The notes under the pieces were generated by a model that saw only the letters and a list, made by a program, of their open reading frames with translations, was not told the origin of the DNA and searched no databases. From positions 42,398,950 through 42,462,949 of the forward strand of contig JAKCOZ010000005.1 in NCBI GenBank assembly GCA_022605955.1: a stretch of DNA of 64,000 nucleotides, given 5' to 3'. Below, in pieces: positions 11,425 to 33,350 of this stretch (position 1 is its first letter; the number at the start of each line of letters is the position of its first letter). The stretch comes from Rallus limicola. Lineage: Eukaryota; Chordata; Aves; Gruiformes; Rallidae. Made by a program: the position numbers and the translations under genes.

Positions 11425-11480
11425 CTTCCTCCCTCCTCCCTCCTCCCTCCCCCCCCCCTTCCCCCTCTCCCCGCCTCCCT
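11425..11480. repeat. C-rich CCTCCCTCCTCC-type tract, G-quadruplex-prone on minus strand
   Basis: Simple-sequence run of CCTCCCT units followed by a ten-base C stretch and more C runs. The minus strand has many runs of three or more G separated by one to four bases, satisfying the standard G-quadruplex pattern. It is likely in CPSF2 intron 1 or leader. No function can be assigned from sequence. Confidence 0.7.
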
Positions 11481-11793
11481 TGCCCACACCCCGGCGCTGA
11501 GGCCCCTCTCGGGCCGTCGCCGGACTTGAGGGGCCGCAGCCCTGGATGCACCGTGTCCGGGGTCTCCCTGGCCGGCCTTCGGGAGGGGAGCTGCTAACTG
11601 CGCGATGCCTAGTGATCCTTTTTTATTCTTATTGTGAAAATACCTCTCGTTATATTAACGGAAGATGTAGAGCAACCGAAAGTTACCCTCTGAGACTTAA
11701 TTGGTATTCACTAGCTGCATTGAGCAGCACTCACAATTTATCTTGCATATTCTCAGAAATTTGATAGACTTTTCCTTTGGATTAGTGAGTTAA

Positions 11794-22735
<10,942 letters not shown>

Positions 22736-23952
22736 AGAAAGTGCTTGCAAAGATGTTTTTACTTGAACTTTTAAAGAAAGTGGAGATTTCTCCCAATTTT
22801 GACGTTTTGTAGTTTTCTAATTTATATAGGGGGAACCTAATTCATAAAGAACTATTAACTACCCTGATCATGTAAATAACTGCTACTATTGTTCTTCATA
22901 AACCTGTTGGTACATTCCATGTTGTTGACTGTTACGCCTTTCCTTTCCCACATACCACATTGTAAATGAGGTTTTGACTATGAACCCTTCAGGAAAGGTT
23001 CAATTTGTCAGGACATGTTTTGGTTTCATAAATTCCCTGCCAAAGAGTACAAAAGGTATAAAAGTAATGCTTCTGTTCTAAAATGTGACTAGATAGGGAA
23101 CAGTGGGTTTCTTTGGTTTTGTTGTTTTCTGGGTTTTGTGAGGTGGTTTTTGTTTTGTTGGATTTTTTTAAAAATAACTCAATTTAGGGGACAGCTTTTT
23201 TTCCTATTCGATTTTTTTTTTCCTTTAAATGGCGGTTAGTTAAAGTTCATTTTGAATAGCCCAGTTAAAGCTAAATGACTTGAACCTTCCCCTAGTTTTA
23301 ATCTGGCTGCATCGTAATGTTATATCTATTCCATCTTAATAATTTGTTCCAGAACAGCATTTAAAAATCTATATGAAGTATTAATCTGCAGAATCAAAAA
23401 ATTACTTTGGAAATGTACTCTGAGAATACTTGATAATATTGTCAGGCAGTTTAAAATCCAGTATTTGTGTGCTTCAGAGTAACTTCTGTACAAACTTACA
23501 GAATTTGTAACTCTAGGTTTAGCAAAATTATGCCAACTATAAAATGTTTTTGGAGTTCTGCTTTTAATACTTTGAAAGTCTAAAGCATTTATCTATGCAC
23601 TGCTGCTTGTTCAGAGTGCCATTAGCCAAGTTCAGGAAAACCTAAATTCTGAAATCTGAGTTTGTGATGTATTTAAAGCTTTTGTGCCATTCTTCATTCT
23701 AGTTGACAGTGTAGCTGCTGATGCTAGGAACTGACCTTACTTGTAGGTGAAGATGAGTACAGTTTTGGGTGTCTTGATTTCTCAGAAGTTAATTTATGCA
23801 AACAAATAGCCTCTTGAGAGTTTATTTAATCTTTTTTTTTTCTCCGGTCCACTTTTGAACCACCAGCTTTGGCTGCAGAGGGTTGCTTGCTTGTTTTTAG
23901 ACTCAACAGCAATGTAACATAATGTAACATGTGCTTTCTGTATGTATGTTTA

Positions 23953-23958
23953 AATAAA
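23953..23958 (+). promoter_or_regulatory. CPSF2: Candidate proximal poly(A) signal of CPSF2
   Basis: AATAAA in the context TTTAAATAAAACATTTTG, with CTGTGGGCTGTCAGTGG about 30-45 bases downstream as a GU-rich element. Confidence 0.5.
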
Positions 23959-26749
23959 ACATTTTGAAAAAGTGGCAAAAAATAGCCCTGTGGGCTGTCA
24001 GTGGAATGATAATTTACTTTGCAGTTAATTCTTGACATACAGTTTTCTATCTGATTACAGACTATTTATTATGTTTAAAGTAGTAACTTAAAACTGAAGA
24101 CCATGTTAAAAAACCCACCAAAACCTGCTAGAACTACATACTAAAATGTAAAAACATCTTAGAAGTTTAATGCTGAGTGAGAGCGTATTTTCTTACACAA
24201 GGAAAATCTTGGCAAGGAATAACTCATTGTTTTTAACAGTGTAGAAAAACGTTTATATTGACAGCCAGAACATCAGAGAAGTGCCCTGGTTTTGTAGCTG
24301 GTTTGTACCAACTCGATGTTAATCTATATGCCATGCTTGTTGGGGAGTGCTTCTTGCATTGCTGCTGTTGCTGGTATTAACAAACTTTTATAAGGTGAGT
24401 TACTTTGAACAGAACCATATTTGCCTTAGAACTTTTAACTTGAGGGCTTAGGGTGGGCAGAGGTCAGACGTCCCTGAATAGAATATACCAATAAAGTAAA
24501 AAAACCCTAAGAAATCAACCTAAAAATAGTGCTCTCTTTAAAATAGTTATAAAGAAAAGACAGTGTGATCATAAACCTTTCTATCACTTCTGTTTGGGTT
24601 TTTTAAACTGGAGATTCAAATTCAGTGAAGCTTAACACAACTGTAGTGCAATTGGTCACTAAATTCCATGTGTTCTGGTATAGAGGAGAACCCCAAATGA
24701 ATGCCTTCACTCAGGAAAAGGGGCAAGTATGAGCAAAGCAGCTAAGTGTATTTTTTTTAGTCTATTCAGCGTGAGTGTGGCTTGAAATTGGATGTAGAAA
24801 GCTGGACTGCAAGGCAATAGGAATCATCCAAGTGCTGGGACTGGGGAAGGCTGGACTTGTGGACAATTCGGGTGGTGAGAGGGATGGACTGGAATACAGG
24901 CTGGTACACACTGCACAGGCTGTGGCTTTGCTGTGGGGCAGGAGTGCCCCTCAGCTCTGCATTCATTATTTGCAAGCAGCATGGAACTGAAGCAAAATCT
25001 CATAAATTTTGCCTTGTCTGATAGCAGTTCTCTGATAGATTGTACTGTTATTTTTTGTAACAGTGATTTGCTTTGATAATTGGACTTACCTATGTAATTT
25101 TCAGAATTGCTAACCTAGTTCTAGTTTGTATCTGAAATGAAAGATTTGTTTCCATTTACCTCCACAAAGTGTCAGTGCTGCCATGTGCTGTAAGCTGTAT
25201 TTTCTTACTTAGGCCTTTTCTTCTTTAGAACAGGAAATTTGATGAGCAGAACCATTTAGTGCTCTCTATTGGTCTTGAGGACATGAATATTAACTTCAGA
25301 TTGAACCCAGTTTTGGTACTTATTGACCATTTAAAATACTTCCTTTCAAGGATCTTGGATAATTCAGATCCTCAGCTAGGAAGAGCCAAAGGGGTTTGGA
25401 GACACAGAAAAGGCAAATCTTGCCTTCCCCCATCCCCAAAGTCCCTGTAGTATTTGTAGTCTATTCTCTCTGTGCCCACGTAGTAGAATATGAAGGCATA
25501 TTTCAAAGGATGAAAAGAATGTAGGAGCAGAACTTATTAATTAAAAATAATTCTGTGGTTTATTGTTAAGCTGTTCCCATTGTCTAGACATAGGTTTACT
25601 TGAGTTAAATAACTTCATGTGGGCCACAGTCTCATTTTTAATGAGTTTACTTTTGGCAGTATGTACTTGGAGGTGAGGTGAAGCTGAAAATCTTTCTTCT
25701 TCCCTTAACTATATTTAGACTTAACCAGATCCACTTCTTTTCTGATTTGGTAGTGGAAAGGAAGTAGTATACTGTGCATACAGTCAGTAACAGTCTCATG
25801 AGACCATTTGAGATCTGTTTGCTGGCAAAACTTCCTTGGAAACGTAGGAATTCTCCTGTGTCTGCACAAGCTTTTAATTGCAGTTGAACTATTCATCTGG
25901 AATAAACAAGCAAAGAGACACCCTACCAACAACACCCTGCCCCCATCTAAATAATTCTTATAGTTTGTTGTACCCTTAAACGCTTAAATTGTGCAGAATC
26001 AAGATTTCTTTGACAAAGTATGACTTTTATTAATATTTCAGTTAGGAAAGGGGTGAATTGCTTTGGGAAAATACCTAAACCACTAAAATTTTGGGAAAAG
26101 AATCTGAAGATTGCATAATACTCTGTTTCATGTCTTTTACAGGTTTCTTTGTAGTTCTAAAAAGGTGCTGAGGAAGATGATCTCGTAGTCAAATCTGATA
26201 AAGAATTGCATCCAGTAAACAGATTTTTTTTTTTTTTAGGTCTTAAACTGAAAACCATAGTACTTGAAAACAGGATGATGAAAATAGATCCAAAGAATCT
26301 TTAAACTTGCCTGTTGAAATTTATTTTAAAAAATACTTTCAACAGTCTTCTGTTTTCTGAGACTCTTGCTGATTGGAAAAAGTAGAACGCAAATTTTCAT
26401 CACTAGAGTTAATTTTATAAATTGGAAACCTTGTTTCCTGCAAGTCCAGAGCAGGGTAGTGAGCCAAACTTGAGGTGAGTAGTAGTCATCTCAAGAGAAC
26501 TTTTCTTCATTCCAGTGAAGTTGAAAGCTTCCATTATAACAACACAAGCTGTTGTGGGAAATTACCTTCCATGAAGTTTGACAGGTAGGAAAATATTTCA
26601 TTGAATGTTTTGGGCGATCTAAAATTGCACCCTTCCTGCGTGGTAAGCACTGTATGTTATGAACTGTTAATGTACATCATGCTGCTTGACCAGTATAAAA
26701 AAAGGAATGAAAGACATCCTTGTTTCAGATCAATTAATTTAATTGTGTT

Positions 26750-26755
26750 AATAAA
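26750..26755 (+). promoter_or_regulatory. CPSF2: Candidate distal poly(A) signal
   Basis: AATAAA followed within about 35 bases by a GT-rich stretch. Could serve a long CPSF2 isoform or an independent transcript. Confidence 0.35.
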
Positions 26756-26780
26756 ATTCTAAATTCCTTGTTCTAAAAGG

Positions 26781-29700
26781 TGTCTTAGTGTTTCTGGCAG
26801 AGAAATTCTGAAGAGTGGTAAGTGAACTGATAGCCCCTTTCAGCTCTGTAACCCTTGCTCACAATGGTAGAAGAGGTATGTAGAAGTAGTACTTAAAATG
26901 TCTATTAATTGACAAGTTTGTTTTCTCAATGTGTAGTGAGAGTGTGGAAAGATAAGGGAGAACTCATTTTTTTCATGCAGGGCACTTTAAGTTTTACTCC
27001 GCTTGATAGGCTATATGTTACCACTGTGATAAGTGAAGAAACCCAAAGCACATAACCCCAAAACTGCATCTTTGAATAGAACTTTCAATAAGCCACGTAG
27101 CTGTTTTCCTAGAAAAGAAGGATCCATAGAAACTCAAAATGTTAAGAAGAAGCAAGTTCGATACGTGAGTTTTAATCAGTAAAAACCTGCCTGATGCATA
27201 ATCCTCTTAGGTGATAGAAGCTGGATCTGTGGTTCAACAGCTGAGTGATAATGAGCTAAGTATCTGTCAAAAAGTATAATCTGTAACGGCAATCAGGTAG
27301 TCAGAAATTTTGATAATGAGCAAATACATTATTTTCATGCTGTAGACTTTTCTTAAATACTTCTCATTGCCAGTGCAGTTTTTCTGAAGTGCTGAAAACT
27401 TCTCTAAAGGATATTTTGACAAATGGTTCTAAAGAAATTTGAAATTATGGTAATTTCAGTTGAAAAAATCCACAGATTTTCTGTCCATCTTGGCCCAAGG
27501 CTGACACTAGTTTTTGTAAAATAGACTTTGGAAAATTACACAGGGAAATGAATGAAAGAGTTCCTCATGTGGTAGTGGCTATGGTGCCCTTGCTGGTGTT
27601 TTAATATCTGTAAACTAAAACCTAATATTTAATGTCAGGTAACAGTCTGAAAAATTTTGCAGCTAAGTAGCTATTCCTTCTCCAGTGTATTAAAGGATTT
27701 TTTATTTTAAACGTGTAACTATATATTTTTTTCCTTTCTGGCTACTGTTCTTGTCACTGAACATGGTTGCCTTGTCTGCAAGGAGTCTGGTTTGGTTGTC
27801 TCACCCATTGTAAACCGTAACAATACGACACAGGCCACAAGAATTTTTTAGACTGCTTTACAGCTGTGTTTAGGCTGTGTAAATTGGAACAAGAATTCTA
27901 ATCTGGAGTGAACCACTTCAGATCACTGAGAAGGGTTCCTGCAGACAAAAAAAAAAAGATTAATAGCTTAGAAGTTGAAAGCTAGTATTTTGTTGGGGTT
28001 TGTTTAAGGTTGTAGTTTTATGTAAAAACACTGCTGTTCATCTAATTTGGAGAATCTATTGCTTCCTCTCCAGATCTTTATGTTTTTGTTGAAAGAACAA
28101 TTGGTTTCAGAAGAGACTGGCCAGGAATCAGTGATAATACTTGCCCTAAGGAAGATTTTTACAGTAATTGCCTCAAAGCTACTACTTTTTTTTTTTTCCT
28201 CCTCTTTTAAATCCTTCTGGGTGTTACAGTATGCTCATCTCAGCTGTTTACTGCCAGTGTTCCTCAGAAGTAATTCCAAAGGAGGTAGGTAATATGGCTT
28301 TATCAGTAGTAGCACACAAATTGTACAGGAACATTGTACATAGGATCTTACGAGATGCTTGAAAGAAAGAAACAGAACATAGATAGAACTTAGTCATCAC
28401 TAAACCTCAGCAGAACTGTCAGCCATTTCATTTCTGTATCTGCTAGTACGTGCTGATAGAAACAGGCTTTTAGAGAATGCTTTCTGATGACATTGTGCAA
28501 TGAACTGTTCAAGGGAAAAAAAAAAAAAAAGCTGCACATGGGTAATCTAACTGGCCTGTTATATATGCTTCAGGATTTGAACCTGGAAATGACATTATGT
28601 ATGTCCCACCTCCCACTTTTTGGTAACATAACCACCTATCTTGCAATTTTACCCAGTGCTTGGGGCAACAGTTGGAGCTTATCCAAGTAATTATTTGTAT
28701 TAAGACAATATTGTTGCATCTTCTGTTCTTTTCAGGGAGTTTTTTTAGCTGCTATGGAGAAAAAGCCCTGAGTGTGATGTGGTTAGTACTTCACAAATTA
28801 TTGGCAGGTGCTCTGCAAGCCATAATAATGAACTATCCTTACAGATCATCAGGGATTTCATGTGTGTGTGTCATTTTGCAGCTCCTGAAGGAGTTGCACA
28901 GCTGGGGGAGCATATTGCCCATCACCATGCCAGACTTGGCATTTGAAAGCCTGCCAGATTGCTTTGTGCTGTCATGCTAGCCATGGATCAGCAGCATGCA
29001 ACACTATGGAGGTAGTAAGCGTTTTATTTTTCACCCTTTGTAGGATCACATGAGGTAATACGGTTTTTATAAAGAGTCCAACCTGTTTTTTGAACCTACC
29101 TGGTACTCATGTTGTACTGCCTGGTAGGTTAGGCCTCATGCTGCAGGAATCTATAGAGAAATTATGTTCTTGACATATTCTGGTAAAATTTCTAGTATCA
29201 AAGTTTGGAGTTGCTCTGTATAGCCTGCTTTTTGTGTTTATGTAATTTCATTATGCCTCAGTATTTCTTTCATAATCTCCCTGATTTTACTAATGCACAA
29301 TATTGCAAATGCAGTATCAAACTAGTCAACAGACCTTAAATCATTTGTCTATCTCTAAACCTCTTATGCTGATTAAAAGTATTTAAGGCTATTAGTAATT
29401 TTTTATGTAACTGCGTCTAAATTTAGTTTCTGTTGCAGTCAAAAAACTCTCTGGTATTGCAAACCATGATCCTAAGCTGCTTCCTCTTGGAGTCACCAGC
29501 AAGAGTTCTTCAGCACAGCTTTTGTGCTTCTGTGTAGTGATGACTTTAATAGCTAACCTGGTTGTTTATCAAGGAAACTCAGTAGTGATTTAGTTCTGAT
29601 TTCTCTTTCAGAAGTGTCATAATAATATTTGTGTTCTGGTCTGGAGTGGGATTTTGATTACTTTGGGACATTGTTTTAATTGATTTTTTACTCTACAAAA

Positions 29701-30186
29701 TGTGCATTGAGTAGCCTGTAGGCTACTGCTCCATTGGCTGTGAGGAGGGGGCTGTTAATATTTTAACTTACGTTAAATTCTTCTGGCTCTTCCACAGAGG
29801 CAAAAAGAAAAAAAAAGTTAAACCAGACAAGCAGAAATGTTGTACATGGTTCATATTATCCAAACTGAGTAACTCTAAAATACCTGCATGACAACCTCAT
29901 CCTACAGAACTGCACCTCTTCATTCTGTGTAGCCTGTTGGTACTTTTTTTTTTAAACAACTTCATTATTACCAAAAAAGCCATAAAATCAAGCTATCATA
30001 CATTAATGACTTAATTTCCTGCAATACTGTGCATTGTCTTTGGTCAGTCAAGGTGTGTGGTCTTAATTTCACAAGTTTTATGTCATAGCTGACAGCTTGC
30101 TGGAAAAAGCCAGCAATTTTTTCTTTTTTTTTTTAAAAAAAAAAAAGACAATAAAAAAGACTTCATTGATAATTGAGGTATTAGAA
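26781..30186. other. Intergenic, AT-rich, nothing recognised
   Basis: No coding exon, RNA gene or dated repeat was identified. Open frames here are short and lack codon-level similarity to any protein I know. Contains poly-A/poly-T runs (27949-27959, 28506-28519). Confidence 0.6.
30118..30150. repeat. T-run/A-run perfect inverted repeat
   Basis: About 12 T followed directly by 12 A, with a further T-rich stretch ahead. It could form a hairpin and lies about 40 bases from the tail end of a CR1 element. Confidence 0.7.
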
Positions 30187-30920
30187 TATAGAATCATAGA
30201 ATGGGATGGGTTGGAAAGGACCCCAAGGATCATAGACTTCCAACCCCCCTGCCACAGGCAGGGCCACCAACCTCCAGGCCTGGATCTACCACAAGGTTGC
30301 CCAGGGCCCCGTCCAACCTGGCCGTGAACACCTCGAGGGACGGGGCATCCACCACCTCTCTGGGCAGCCTGTTCCAGCACCTCACCACTCTCTCTGTAAA
30401 GAACTTCCCCTTAATATTTAAACCTTCCCTCCTTTAGCTTCAATCCATTCCCCCTTGTCCTGCCATTATCTACCCTTTTAAATGATTCCCCTCCTGTTTG
30501 TATGCTCCCTTCAGGTACTGGAAGGCTGCAACGAGGTCCCCCTGCAGCCTTCTCTTCTCTAGGCTGAACAAGCCCAGCTCCTTCAGCCTCTCTCTCTGTA
30601 GGGGAGGTGCTCCAGCCCTCTAATCATCTTCATGGCCCTCCTCTGAACCCTCTCCAACAGTTCTACATCTTTCTTGTATTGTGGGCCTCAGATCTGGACA
30701 CAGAACTCCAGATAGGGCCTCATGAGGGCAGAGTAGAGAGGGACAATCACTTCCCTGTCCCTGCTGCCCGCCCCTCTTCTGGTGGAACTCAAGATACTAT
30801 TGTCTTCTGAGCTGCAAGAGCACTTCTGGCTTGTGTTCAGTTTCTCATCCACCAGAACCAGAACCCCTCAGGTCCTTCTCAGCCGGGCTACTCTCAAGGA
30901 GCTCTTCTCCCAGTCTATAG
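30187..30920 (-). mobile_element. CR1 LINE fragment, 5'-truncated
   Basis: Read on the minus strand it ends with the CR1 3' tail (ATTCTATGATTCTAT) preceded by the typical 3' region about a group of donors 'GGTTGGAA', 'CTGGGCAACC' and 'AACAGGCTGCCCAGAG'. About 0.73 kb long, so the 5' part of the element is missing. Closely matches the copy at 52010-52790. The reading frame of the RT C-terminal region is broken. Confidence 0.92.
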
Positions 30921-33006
30921 TGAAGGAAGTCATCAGCTATGTGTTCTAAGAGCTCGTTGGAAGGATTGAATGTTTGACTGTTAGCCTTGCTGCTATTTAT
31001 ATAGAAAAATGAGTGCTGGTGTACAGAAATGGGTAATTTACTAGATTTTTTTTTAATACAAAATTGAAGCTTATTTTTCTAATGCATACATGCATGGTCT
31101 CAAAAACAGCTAGAGACCGCTTTGTGTGAGTGGTATATACAAGAGTTAGTAGTACATACCTAAAAGTAGAGAATTTGAGTGCAGTTTTACTCCTACATTT
31201 TTAGGACTATTCAACCAATTGTTTTGTAAGGAAGAAATAGCTTCCAAATTATACAGTTATTTCTTTGATCTGTGAATGGATTTTTCCTTTGCTTGTCAGA
31301 ACATGTGCTGTAACAATTCTGAAATTGTTCTAAAATAACCCTTCTAGCTATGGGGGATTAGTTTTTCTTAAAGTTTAGCTGCCTAAAGAAACTAACCAGC
31401 TCCTTGAGACTGGGGAAAATATCTGCCTTGGTGTTCTTGCTTGGGAAGTGAGGTATGGATGAAGAGTGAGCTTTGGACAATGCAAAAGGTAAGGAGATAG
31501 AACCAAAACTGTGATGACTTTTCTAGGGAGGCGATGTTCTACTTTGCTTACAAGAATTATGGATGTCTTGTCAGTGGTTCCCTGTAGAATTTGGCATGAG
31601 TTTAAGATTTGAGTGGGGAATCGAATAATTTTACTGGCAGATCTTTCAGTGTCTGTAAGCCTGTAGTGTCAGAGTAAAAGAATGGTTTATGTTTTTCTCC
31701 AGGATAAGATTAGAAGCTAGAATGAGGCTTGGTATTGATAACACAAATGGAGGAGAGCACTGAAGGCAAATAATGGGTGTTCTTGGCAACTTAGGGCTTG
31801 GCAACTGATACTGGGTTGACACCACCGAGAGGAAGCTACAAGGTTATTTCTTGTCTCCTGGTAAACTTTTTAATATATGTGGCCATTTGTTCTCTGGTCA
31901 AAGCATTGGTCTGTAAGGTTTTGGATACATTCTTTGTATAACTTGATGGACTAAAGGATGCTTTCTTTTGCTTTTTGTTTCATTGTATTGAAAATTAATT
32001 ATATAGTCCAATCATATACAATGTAATTCTACGAAATCCAGAATTAAGTAAGAACCAAATGATAAAAATGCCCTTATTGTATAGTAAGACATTTCAGTAT
32101 TGAATGAGTTTTATGACATTGATTTTTTTTTTTAACTCCTTGAGCTTTCTGAAATTGTGTTTTAAACAGTACTAATTTCTTTTGAGTATATTTCTCTAAG
32201 CCTTGATTTCTTACTGCAGGTTCTCTGCTGCATCTGTGTATTGTGGCTCTAAAAGGCCACATGCATGGAAGTCTTTGAACAGGGTATTCACTTTGAAAGT
32301 CTGCTGCTTACTGACGTATGTACAAGTGTAAAATCTCGCTCCTACCAGGGCTGCAGCATGGTGCTTACTGCACAGAGCTTTGACTTCTTTTGTGTGACTG
32401 ACGAGAACCGCTAAAGAAGGGCATTATTTATGTTATTTTGAAAGTTGTCAAGTCAGCTACTTGGCTTTGACTCCAAGGTGTCTCTCGGTCCTTTTTTTTT
32501 CTCCATTGTTTGGCAAATTTGTAGCCCTGGAGCTGGTAACTGGGTTGGTAACTGCTTACCAGCTGCTGACAAAACAGTATGCTTCAGGGAAGGCAAGGTG
32601 GAAAAATGGAAGTGGTGAAGACAGGCAGATTCCTCCTTGGCTGTCACTATATTTCTTCAGAGTACACCAAAGAATTTTTTTCCAGTTCATCAGCTTCACC
32701 TTTCATGTGATCTGTGTTTATAATACTCTGCTTTAGCATAGCAATCCCCTCAAACACAGAGCTCCTTGTCTGCATTGAATCTGCACAAGTCTTTCACTCT
32801 TCGATCTGCTGTAGTGCATGGGGAGAAGAGCTTGAGAGGAGAGTACATTACAGCAACGTACTTGGATTTCTTACTCTACTTGACAGCTTCATACGTTATG
32901 GCTCTTTCAGACACCTCATGGCTTCCTTTGAGATATTCAGCAGCTCTGCTTTTTGTCTTTTCTGTGAACTCTGTTACTCAACCAACAATGCTTTGTTGTT
33001 TCCACT
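30921..33006. other. Intergenic, nothing recognised
   Basis: Unique-looking AT-rich sequence between a CR1 and an LTR fragment. No exon with convincing splice sites or similarity seen. Confidence 0.55.
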
Positions 33007-33350
33007 TGTGGTGGGTTGATCCAGGCTGGGCACCAGGTGCCCACCAAAGCTGCTCTGTCACTGCCCTCTCCAGCTGGACAGGGGACAGAGCAAAAGGCTT
33101 GTGGGTTGAGATAGGAAAAGGGGGAGATCACTCACCAATTGCTATCAGGGTAATTAGTTGCAATTAATTACCACTCAGGTCAGAGTAGGGTAATGAGAAA
33201 TAAAACCAAATCTTAAAATGCCTCCTCCCACTTCTTCCTGGGCTCAACCTCACTTCCAATTTCTCTCCTATCTGCCCTCCAGCAGTGTAGGAAGACGTGA
33301 AATGGGGCTTGTGGTCAGCTCATGACAAGTTGTCTTGGCTGCTCCTTGAT
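33007..33350 (+). mobile_element. LTR fragment of an endogenous retrovirus, ERVL-like
   Basis: Starts TGTGGTGGGTTGA and continues through the phrases GGCACCAGGTGCCCACCAAA, AGCTGGACAGGGGACAGAG and GTGGGTTGAGATAGG, which I recognise from a common avian LTR family. No gag, pol or env coding sequence flanks it, so it is a solo or truncated LTR. Family name is from memory and should be treated as tentative. Followed by a 20-base poly-T run (33375-33394). Confidence 0.65.

Larger units (their letters stand above)
10370..11570. promoter_or_regulatory. CpG island with shared NDUFB1/CPSF2 bidirectional promoter
   Basis: A GC- and CpG-dense island lies between the divergently coded NDUFB1 (left) and CPSF2 (right). 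In human these two genes also start close together head to head, so a shared promoter is expected. GATGGCGGC (10524-10532) and AAGATGGCGG (11011-11020) match the YY1 motif that often sits just downstream of TATA-less start sites. A possible NDUFB1 exon-1 donor is GATCG|GTAACG with the exon edge at 10837, and a possible CPSF2 exon-1 donor is GGCAG|GTAGCG with the exon edge at 11103. Both donors and the exact start sites are guesses needing transcript data. Confidence 0.8.
22736..26780 (+). other. CPSF2: CPSF2 3' UTR and immediate downstream region
   Basis: AT-rich, no repeat family recognised. Two good candidate poly(A) sites lie here: AATAAA at 23953-23958 followed by a GT-rich stretch, giving a 3' UTR of about 1.2 kb, and AATAAA at 26750-26755 followed by GTGTCTTAGTGTTTCTGG, giving about 4 kb. 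A further hexamer is at 24490-24495. Alternative polyadenylation is plausible but unproven. Confidence 0.5.

Noticed and set aside
11546..11764. 72-codon open frame between the island and the CPSF2 start exon
   Set aside because: Half lies in GC-rich and half in AT-rich sequence with no splice logic or similarity; most likely intron 1 of CPSF2.
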